From Methanobacteriota archaeon (GTDB taxonomy: Archaea; Hydrothermarchaeota; Hydrothermarchaeia; Hydrothermarchaeales; SZUA-236): a stretch of DNA of 9,893 nucleotides. Both the position numbers and the translations under genes were made by a program. Shown here in pieces: positions 5,259 through 9,893 of the stretch. The DNA is taken from the NCBI GenBank assembly GCA_003230355.1, contig QIDD01000020.1:1-9893 (forward strand), written 5' to 3'. Position 1 is the stretch's first letter, and the number at the start of each line of letters is the position of its first letter. The notes below the pieces were generated by a model. The model was given only the letters and a program-made list of their open reading frames with translations. It had not been told where the DNA came from and searched no databases.

Positions 5259-6374
5259 ATGCGAGGAAGTACGGAAGTACCATTGAAAAAATGCATGTTA
5301 CTAATTGTATTAGCTACACTAATACTGGCAGCCGGAAGCGGGCCTGTTAGCGGAGGTGCAGTACTTGCACCGACCGGAGCAGGATACGACGCAAATACCT
5401 GTGTTGACTGTCACAGCGACTCGTCAAAGGTGGATGACACATCCGCCGCAAGCGATTGGAAGGACAGCGTCCATTTTGAAAACGATATTGGATGCGAAAG
5501 ATGCCATTCAGCATCAGTTCCTGCCGGACGGCTTGCAGCCTTTGACGCCTTTGGTGGAAGCTATAGAGACGACCATGTTGATTTAATCCTTGAGGAAGAC
5601 TCATCCTACAAGGCCCCATCAGCCTTTGAGATTGAAGGAAGCACAACTGACTACTCTACAGTTGTACGGGCAGGATTAGAAAGACAGCAGTCAGTAGCCA
5701 TTTGTGCAAGGTGCCATGGCCTGACAGAAATTGATCCTGACGCTCCAAAAGATGTGTTTCAGGATTACATCCAGAGCGCCCACGGACAGAGCGTGGTTGT
5801 ACGCGGTCTCGGAGATCCGTCGAAGGTGAGCGACTATACAGGCCTCACCGATGCAGCGGTATGTGTTGATTGTCACGACCCCCATGCAACAGCAGCAAAG
5901 GACGATCCAGATTCTCCAACCAATGAGGATAACAGATTCGAGCTATGTATCTCTGATGCTTGTCATGCAAGCGATGATGTGATGGCAAAATATGGGTTGA
6001 CAAATTCAAAAGCATCTTATGATAAGACCCAGCACGGTCTTATAGCAACCTATGGAAGCGCGGAAGACGCTGAGAGCGTACCTGGATGTCTTGATTGTCA
6101 CAAGATTGAGAACTCTCACAAGATCCTGCCAGCATCAGACCCAGATTCAGCGATGAATGTTGCGAATATTGGTGAGACCTGCGCAGATAAAGACTGTCAT
6201 GGTGTGGAGTTCAACTTGGGTGCAGGCTCTATGCACGGCAAAGATGAAGGCACAACAATAGCCGGCTTGATAGATCTGTTCTACACGATCGTGATACCGA
6301 TTACGGTAGGATTCTTTGCCCTGTATATATTGCTAGACTTCACGCTGCTGATTGGCAAGAAAGGAGGTGAATAA
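5259..6374 (+). CDS. Seven-heme membrane-anchored cytochrome c
   Basis: The 371-residue protein has an N-terminal signal segment (basic KK at 10-11, hydrophobic to about 25), a large outside domain, and one C-terminal membrane helix (about 340-365) followed by KKGGE inside. Heme-binding motifs: CVDCH (48), CERCH (79), CARCH (149), CVDCH (202), CISDACH (230), CLDCH (277) and CADKDCH (308). That is five CxxCH and two with four residues between the cysteines. Exactly seven further histidines (72, 106, 175, 209, 259, 287, 326) could supply the second axial ligand, so all hemes may be bis-His and of low potential. It is followed after one base by a cytochrome b with a perfect ribosome binding site, and the two share a terminator. 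Likely role: passing electrons between the membrane carrier pool and an extracytoplasmic partner. The partner is unknown. Confidence 0.95.
   Translation: MRGSTEVPLKKCMLLIVLATLILAAGSGPVSGGAVLAPTGAGYDANTCVDCHSDSSKVDDTSAASDWKDSVHFENDIGCERCHSASVPAGRLAAFDAFGGSYRDDHVDLILEEDSSYKAPSAFEIEGSTTDYSTVVRAGLERQQSVAICARCHGLTEIDPDAPKDVFQDYIQSAHGQSVVVRGLGDPSKVSDYTGLTDAAVCVDCHDPHATAAKDDPDSPTNEDNRFELCISDACHASDDVMAKYGLTNSKASYDKTQHGLIATYGSAEDAESVPGCLDCHKIENSHKILPASDPDSAMNVANIGETCADKDCHGVEFNLGAGSMHGKDEGTTIAGLIDLFYTIVIPITVGFFALYILLDFTLLIGKKGGE
6361..6370 (+). promoter_or_regulatory. Ribosome binding site of the cytochrome b gene
   Basis: AAGGAGGTGA lies at the end of the cytochrome c gene, five bases before ATG 6376. 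It sets the start there and excludes the in-frame TTG at 6352. Confidence 0.9.
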
Positions 6375-6375
6375 G

Positions 6376-7068
6376 ATGTCTGGCGAAGATATCGAGAGAT
6401 TTACAACATGGCAGATAATCCAGCATGCTCTTTGGGCATTTGCCTTCCTAACGCTGCTCATAACAGGGTTGGCTTTGAAGTTCCCTGATAACTTCCTGTC
6501 GCAGGCGGTTCTGGGCGGGCTTGGAATGGGTCTTCGGGCGAATCTGCACAGGCTTGCAGGGATCATCTTCTGGATTGTAGGTGTTGCACACATCGTATAC
6601 TATACCGCAATCGACAGGGGCTCTAAACCAATCTTACCCAGCCTCCAGGATGGTAAGGATATTGTTCAGGACATCAAGTATCATCTGAGGCTGACCAAAG
6701 AGGCTCCGAAGTTCGGAAGATACACTTGGATTGAAAAGTTCGATTACTGGGCTGGCGCTGCAGGTTCCTTTATCATAGGAATCACGGGTCTTGCCCTGTG
6801 GCAGAGCTATGGTGGGACGGCCGGATTCGGCGGAGCCAACATCCTTTCTGGATTGTCACTTCAGGTGTACAACTGGTTCCGTATGATCCATGGCTGGGAA
6901 GCCATTTTGGCAGGCGCAGTGATTGTGATGCTCCATTTTTACATGACGGTCTGGAGGCCTGGAAACTTTCCGCTTGCAATGCAGGTATGGACTGGCAAAA
7001 TGTCCAGGCACCACTATGAAGAAGAGCATCCCCTGGAACTGGAAGAGCTAGACAAAGCCAAGAAATAA
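6376..7068 (+). CDS. Four-helix diheme cytochrome b (HydC/FdnI-like)
   Basis: The 230-residue protein has four membrane helices at about residues 17-35, 58-78, 125-145 and 172-193. Histidines sit where this family binds two b hemes: His17 (QHALWAF), His58 or His72 (LHRLAGIIFW, GVAHIVYY), His172 (MIHGWEA) and His187 (MLHFYMTVW). The pattern matches the cytochrome b subunits of hydrogenase, formate dehydrogenase and thiosulfate reductase complexes, which pass electrons between a membrane carrier (menaquinone or methanophenazine) and a redox partner outside. The partner here is almost surely the multiheme cytochrome c encoded one base upstream; no hydrogenase or molybdoenzyme gene is adjacent. 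A charged cytoplasmic tail (HHYEEEHPLELEELDKAKK) ends the protein. The arrangement corresponds to the two halves of Geobacter CbcL, here as separate polypeptides. Confidence 0.93.
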   Translation: MSGEDIERFTTWQIIQHALWAFAFLTLLITGLALKFPDNFLSQAVLGGLGMGLRANLHRLAGIIFWIVGVAHIVYYTAIDRGSKPILPSLQDGKDIVQDIKYHLRLTKEAPKFGRYTWIEKFDYWAGAAGSFIIGITGLALWQSYGGTAGFGGANILSGLSLQVYNWFRMIHGWEAILAGAVIVMLHFYMTVWRPGNFPLAMQVWTGKMSRHHYEEEHPLELEELDKAKK

Positions 7069-7072
7069 TCTC

Positions 7073-7137
7073 GGAAGCGAATTATCCGCTTCCACCACCC
7101 TCTCTTTTTTATTTACTTTTTTTCATTCTTTTTTTTT
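7073..7137 (+). terminator. Hairpin and oligo-T terminator of the cytochrome operon
   Basis: GGAAGCG (7073-7079) pairs perfectly with CGCTTCC (7087-7093) around a 7-base loop, four bases after the cytochrome b stop. Three T-runs follow (7105-7110, 7118-7123 and 7128-7137, approximate). Oligo-T tracts are the usual archaeal termination signal, and the hairpin may protect the 3' end. Confidence 0.85.
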
Positions 7138-7210
7138 AAATTGAGACATGTATCTTAGATTCTGTTGCAGAAGCTATGGTTTCAAAGAAAAAGGATTTAA
7201 AAGATAAGAG

Positions 7211-7218
7211 TTTAAAAT
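7211..7218 (+). promoter_or_regulatory. TATA box of tRNA-Thr
   Basis: TTTAAAAT is centred about 21 bp before the first base of the mature tRNA, within the normal range for archaeal tRNA promoters. A second similar box (TTTAAAAG at 7197-7204) lies further upstream. Confidence 0.55.
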
Positions 7219-7235
7219 CAACTTCAACATTTTTT

Positions 7236-7310
7236 GCCCCTGTAGCTCAGACTGGCTGGAGCGGCTGACTTGTAATCAGCAGGTCGAGGGTTCAAATCCC
7301 TCCGGGGGCT
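7236..7310 (+). tRNA. tRNA-Thr (anticodon UGU)
   Basis: All arms fold. Acceptor GCCCCTG (7236-7242) pairs with CGGGGGC (7303-7309), including one G-U pair. D stem GCTC/GAGC, anticodon stem GCTGA/TCAGC with loop CTTGTAA, so the anticodon is TGT at 7271-7273, reading ACA and probably other Thr codons. T stem GAGGG/CCCTC with loop TTCAAAT. The discriminator is T (7310), as in most archaeal tRNA-Thr. CCA is not encoded and there is no intron. I found no second copy of the tRNA 3' end in the window, so there is no sign of an integrated element here. Confidence 0.97.
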
Positions 7311-7311
7311 T

Positions 7312-7343
7312 TGCAGCTTTTTCTTGTGTAAGAAAAATCTGCA
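7312..7343. repeat. 14-bp inverted repeat immediately after tRNA-Thr
   Basis: TGCAG-C-TTTTTCTT (7312-7325) and AAGAAAAA-T-CTGCA (7330-7343) form a stem of 14 pairs with one mismatch around a GTGT loop. It begins two bases after the tRNA and contains a T-run, so it may end or shape the tRNA primary transcript. Confidence 0.7.
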
Positions 7344-7405
7344 GCAAAAAGAACCCGAATTTTGCTTGCACAAAATCCTCCCATGAGAGTTGTATGTCTA
7401 ACTTT

Positions 7406-7428
7406 CAATCGAACACCAAGTTCGATTG
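7406..7428. repeat. 9-bp perfect inverted repeat in the tRNA-transporter gap
   Basis: CAATCGAAC (7406-7414) and GTTCGATTG (7420-7428) pair around an ACCAA loop, with possible G-U extension. Directly after it, GGGAAGTCCC (7429-7438) and six T follow. A 7-bp pair CAGTTTA/TAAACTG (7462-7484) lies downstream. This could be a structured RNA, a terminator relic or DNA-binding sites. Confidence 0.6.
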
Positions 7429-7503
7429 GGGAAGTCCCTTTTTTGGCCCAGATTTTTGCGACAGTTTAGCGTCAGCGTAAACTGATGGAAAAAGGTGGAA
7501 CGG

Positions 7504-7520
7504 AAAGGATTATATCCTTT
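7504..7520. promoter_or_regulatory. Palindrome over the TATA box of the transporter gene
   Basis: AAAGGAT-TAT-ATCCTTT (7504-7520) is a 7-bp inverted repeat with a 3-base centre. The TATA-like TTATAT (7510-7515) sits inside it, about 27 bp before ATG 7540, as for a leaderless transcript. A protein bound to this palindrome would block the promoter, so it is a candidate operator. Confidence 0.5.
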
Positions 7521-7539
7521 TAAGCGCAGTGGATAAGGC

Positions 7540-8940
7540 ATGGATTCGAAGCAGAGTTTTCCAAATCGGAGTTTGCTTATATGTCTTGCTTTGGTCATTT
7601 TAGTCTTGGTTCTTTTGTTTCCGAATCCTGCGGGCCTATCGGTGGAGGGGCAGAGGGTTATTGCAATATTTGCAATGGCAATTGTTCTCTGGGCGTCGGC
7701 TGCGCTTCCGCTCTCGGTTACAGGGATACTTGTTATCGCGGCGCTTCCGCTTCTGGGTGCGATGGATGCCAAGACCTCCTATTCGCTTTTCGGAAGTCCT
7801 GCTGTGTTTTTCATCCTCGGCGCCTTTATTCTCGCAGCGGCGATGATGAAGACAGGGCTTTCAATGCGGCTGTCTCTTATCGTTCTCAAACGCTTTGGAA
7901 AGAGCCCGGCCATGCTTATTGCCGGTGTTTTGTTCACAAGCGCGGCTATGGCATTTATCATGCCGGAGCACGCTGTTGCGGCGATCATGTTTCCCGTGGT
8001 CCTTGATATTGCCCGGGCGCTTGAGCTTGAGCCTATGAAGAGCAAGTATGGCACGCTGCTTTTTCTGGCCCTTGCCTGGGGCTCGGTTATCGGCGGGATT
8101 GCGACTCTGCTTGGCGGCGCCCGAAACCCTCTTGCAATAGCGCTTCTCTCCGAGTACTACGGCCTTGAAGTTGGGTTTTTCCAGTGGGTTGCAATCGCTG
8201 CTCCAGTAACGATTATCATGCTCGTTGTTGCCTTTGCAGTTCTCATATTGTATTTCGGGCTTGATGTGAGTGATGTGAGCAAGGCAGTTTCAACCTTGGA
8301 GCGCGATCTCTTGGCGCAGGGAGCTATGTCGTCTGATGAAAAGAAGGTGGGTCTTGTCATGCTTGGCACGCTTCTACTCTGGATTACTATGGGCAGCAGG
8401 CTGGGGCTTGCAAACATTGCCCTTATTTCATCGGTGTTTCTCTTCAGCCTGGGTGTTATGGATTGGAAGGATGTGGAAGGGTATGTTAATTGGGGTGTGA
8501 TTCTCATGTATGGTGGGGCGATTGCTCTTGGGTCTGCGCTTGTGTCCACGGGTGCGGCGCAGTGGCTGGCTGATATCTTCCTGTCTAATCTGCTCCTTAC
8601 GCCCATTACATTTTTGCTTGTCTTATCGCTTTTCTCTAAATTCCTTACTGAGGGGATCAGTAACACGGCGGCTGTTGCCATCATCCTGCCCATCGGGTTT
8701 GGGATTGGTCAGGCAATTGGAATAAACCCTATTGCAATCGTCTTTATCGTGGCGATACCCTCAGGCCTCGCCTTCACCCTACCTGTAGCGTCACCGCCAA
8801 ACGCAATCGCCTACTCATCCGGGTACTACGAGATATCTGACGTTGTTAAACCTGGTTTAATATTAAATATGCTGTCATGGATAGTCTTTATAATCATCGC
8901 GCTGGTATATTGGCCGATGATAGGGCTCAACATGCTATGA
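7540..8940 (+). CDS. SLC13/DASS-family anion transporter
   Basis: The 466-residue, highly hydrophobic protein (about 11-12 helices) belongs to the divalent anion/sodium symporter family, which imports dicarboxylates, sulfate or related anions across the cytoplasmic membrane. The second substrate motif is intact: SNT at 374-376 in TEGISNTAAVAIILPI, followed by TLPVASPPNAIAYSSGYYEISD (413-434, conserved PxASPPN). In the first half, the place of the usual SNT is taken by PEH (142-144, in FIMPEHAVAAIMFP), and the usual GTPPN-type loop reads GGARN (192-196). The substrate or coupling ion may therefore differ from classical dicarboxylate carriers. Sulfate is possible given sat nearby but is not shown. 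The start ATG at 7540 fits a leaderless message. A universal-stress-like gene follows, its ribosome binding site overlapping this stop. Confidence 0.9.
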   Translation: MDSKQSFPNRSLLICLALVILVLVLLFPNPAGLSVEGQRVIAIFAMAIVLWASAALPLSVTGILVIAALPLLGAMDAKTSYSLFGSPAVFFILGAFILAAAMMKTGLSMRLSLIVLKRFGKSPAMLIAGVLFTSAAMAFIMPEHAVAAIMFPVVLDIARALELEPMKSKYGTLLFLALAWGSVIGGIATLLGGARNPLAIALLSEYYGLEVGFFQWVAIAAPVTIIMLVVAFAVLILYFGLDVSDVSKAVSTLERDLLAQGAMSSDEKKVGLVMLGTLLLWITMGSRLGLANIALISSVFLFSLGVMDWKDVEGYVNWGVILMYGGAIALGSALVSTGAAQWLADIFLSNLLLTPITFLLVLSLFSKFLTEGISNTAAVAIILPIGFGIGQAIGINPIAIVFIVAIPSGLAFTLPVASPPNAIAYSSGYYEISDVVKPGLILNMLSWIVFIIIALVYWPMIGLNML

Positions 8941-8952
8941 GGTGAAATGTAA
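8939..8952 (+). promoter_or_regulatory. Ribosome binding site and start-stop codon pair before the Usp-like gene
   Basis: GAGGTGA (8939-8945) overlaps the transporter stop TGA. It is followed by ATG at 8947-8949, then at once TAA (8950-8952), then the true ATG at 8953. Spacing from GAGG is four bases to the first ATG and ten to the second. The one-codon frame might be passive or might tune initiation. Confidence 0.6.
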
Positions 8953-9372
8953 ATGGAAAATATTATGGTGGTCTTTTCTTCGACTGATATCCCGCAGGAT
9001 CTTATTGATCGCTCTATTGCTATTTCAAAGGAGAAAAGTGCTAAGCTCATTATACTTGATGTGCGGGACCGGGGTATGAGTGAGAAGGTTGGCGAGCTTA
9101 CTGAAAACGTGGGGTTCATGGGTGACAAGATCGTTTCGAATCTGAAAAAACAGATATCTTACGGGCGCTGCGACGTTATCTATCAGAAGCTCATAATTAT
9201 TGAGGATGCGGCGAAGCGTGAGGGTATTCCATATGAGATTGTTGTTGAGCGGGGGCCTTTTGTTGAAAGCATCCTGCGTGTTGCGAAAAAGAAGAATGTG
9301 AAGATTATTGTATGCCAGAGCCGTGAGTCTCTTGAATCTCATAGCAGCGGTTTTGAGGTTATCCAGTTGTAG
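8953..9372 (+). CDS. Universal stress protein-like (UspA-fold) protein lacking the ATP-binding tail
   Basis: The 139-residue cytoplasmic protein follows the Usp pattern: a first strand NIMVVFSS, a helix at 13-28, a strand AKLIILDVRD at 30-39, a helix EDAAKREGIP (84-93), a strand YEIVVERGPFVESILRVAKKKNV (94-116) and a strand KIIVCQSR (117-124). In ATP-binding Usp proteins a G-x2-G-x9-G-S/T motif and a last strand ending in PVLVV follow; here it reads SRESLESHSSGFEVIQL and stops, so nucleotide binding is doubtful. It begins 12 bp after the transporter stop with an overlapping ribosome binding site, so the two are co-expressed. Usp domains are often attached or adjacent to transporters, where they probably regulate activity; that role is inferred. 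A T-run at 9401-9406 may end the transcript. Confidence 0.75.
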   Translation: MENIMVVFSSTDIPQDLIDRSIAISKEKSAKLIILDVRDRGMSEKVGELTENVGFMGDKIVSNLKKQISYGRCDVIYQKLIIIEDAAKREGIPYEIVVERGPFVESILRVAKKKNVKIIVCQSRESLESHSSGFEVIQL

Positions 9373-9377
9373 CATGG

Positions 9378-9413
9378 TTTATAAAGGATATTTGATGATG
9401 TTTTTTGTGAGGT
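9378..9413 (+). promoter_or_regulatory. Promoter and ribosome binding site of the second epimerase gene
   Basis: The palindromic TATA box TTTATAAA (9378-9385) predicts a transcript start near 9408. GAGGT at 9409-9413 then lies seven bases before the GTG at 9421. An upstream in-frame stop (TAG at 9415-9417) shows that GTG 9421 is the first usable start. Confidence 0.6.
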
Positions 9414-9420
9414 TTTAGCT

Positions 9421-9893
9421 GTGATTCTTGTAACTGGCGGCGCAGGGTTTATCGGGTCACACTTGGTGGACGCCCTCTGCGATGAAGATGACATAGTTGT
9501 TGTGGATGATCTTTCAAAAGGCAGGATGGAGAATCTCGCAGGCTCGATTGATAAAATAAAGTTTCACCGGATGAGCATTCTCGATAACAACCTTAAAAAC
9601 ATTTTAAAAGATGTGACAACAATTTTTCATCTCGCGGCGCAGGTAAATGTTCGGCACAGCATTGAAGACCCTATTTTTGATCTTGATGTGAATGTGAAGG
9701 GACTTCTCAACATAATTGAATCGGCAAGCAGTCTTGAGCGCCTTGTCTTCGCATCCTCGGGCGGCGCGGTCTACGGTGAGCCACAGAGACTTCCAGTTGA
9801 TGAGGCGCACAGCACAAAGCCTATCTCACCCTACGGGGTTTCAAAGCTTGCATGTGAAAACTACCTCCATTATTACAGCCATGTCCAAGGCCT
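9421..9893 (+). CDS. NAD-dependent UDP-sugar epimerase (GalE-like), N-terminal part
   Basis: From GTG 9421, 157 codons run open to the window edge, about half of a typical 300-310-residue enzyme. The Rossmann motif VTGGAGFIGSH (Gly6, Gly9, Gly12) is followed by VVVDDLSKGRMENL, whose Asp29/Asp30 suit NAD. Then come HLAAQVNVRHSIEDP (70-84), the active-site loop FASSGGAVYGEP (110-121) and the catalytic Tyr138-x3-Lys142 in SPYGVSK. This combination is typical of UDP-glucose 4-epimerase and close relatives, supplying sugars for cell-surface glycans or N-glycosylation. It differs from the 2609-3541 epimerase in the region after the first strand and in the active-site loop, so the two are paralogs with probably different substrates. 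The C-terminal substrate-binding half is not in view. It is likely the first gene of its transcript because it has its own TATA box. Confidence 0.92.
   Translation, partial: MILVTGGAGFIGSHLVDALCDEDDIVVVDDLSKGRMENLAGSIDKIKFHRMSILDNNLKNILKDVTTIFHLAAQVNVRHSIEDPIFDLDVNVKGLLNIIESASSLERLVFASSGGAVYGEPQRLPVDEAHSTKPISPYGVSKLACENYLHYYSHVQG

Noticed and set aside
7236..7310. tRNA-Thr as an attachment site of an integrated element
   Set aside because: No direct repeat of the tRNA 3' end elsewhere in the window and no integrase gene; the one short match to TTCAAATCC near 3582 is about 10 bases and lies inside sat.

Overview
The window reads as a piece of an archaeal chromosome, most likely from a euryarchaeote (Halobacteriota) with methanogen-type C1 chemistry: a methanogen relative, an ANME or alkane-oxidising lineage, or an Archaeoglobus-like organism. 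The evidence is the C-terminal part of formylmethanofuran:tetrahydromethanopterin formyltransferase at the left edge, an archaeal-type ATP sulfurylase, an ACT-domain protein of an archaeal family, TATA-type promoters (several placed for leaderless mRNAs), strong AGGAGGTGA-type ribosome binding sites and a tRNA-Thr without an encoded CCA. A multiheme cytochrome c next to a cytochrome b points to respiratory electron transfer at or outside the membrane. I cannot fix the lineage from sequence alone.

Layout: 1-317 is the end of ftr. 318-531 is AT-rich non-coding DNA with a 10-bp periodic repeat and a near-ideal TATA box. 532-857 is a tiny two-gene operon: a 36-residue single-helix membrane peptide whose stop overlaps (ATGA) the start of a 72-residue winged-helix protein. 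mtnA (methylthioribose-1-phosphate isomerase) runs on the minus strand at 852-1853, and its stop overlaps that of the winged-helix gene. An ACT-domain gene (1905-2558) diverges from mtnA, followed by a sugar-nucleotide epimerase (2609-3541). sat (3562-4695, minus) diverges from a small Lrp/AsnC ligand-binding (RAM) protein (about 4769-4983); one AT box lies between them. A 275-bp gap carries the promoter of a two-gene respiratory operon: a seven-heme membrane-anchored cytochrome c (5259-6374) and a four-helix diheme cytochrome b (6376-7068), closed by a hairpin and oligo-T terminator. Then come tRNA-Thr(UGU) (7236-7310), a 229-bp gap rich in inverted repeats, an SLC13/DASS anion transporter (7540-8940) coupled to a degenerate universal-stress-like protein (8953-9372), and the first 157 codons of a second epimerase (9421 to the right edge).

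How they fit: most genes are independent housekeeping units (C1 metabolism, methionine/5'-deoxynucleoside salvage, sulfate activation, glycan precursors). The clearest functional module is the cytochrome pair, which in domain order resembles a split version of the bacterial CbcL-type fusion (multiheme c then HydC/FdnI-like b) and would move electrons from the quinone or methanophenazine pool to outside the membrane. The least explained module is the membrane peptide and winged-helix pair. The RAM gene probably contains a one-base insertion in a run of five G, since its well-placed ATG and ribosome binding site are in the wrong frame.
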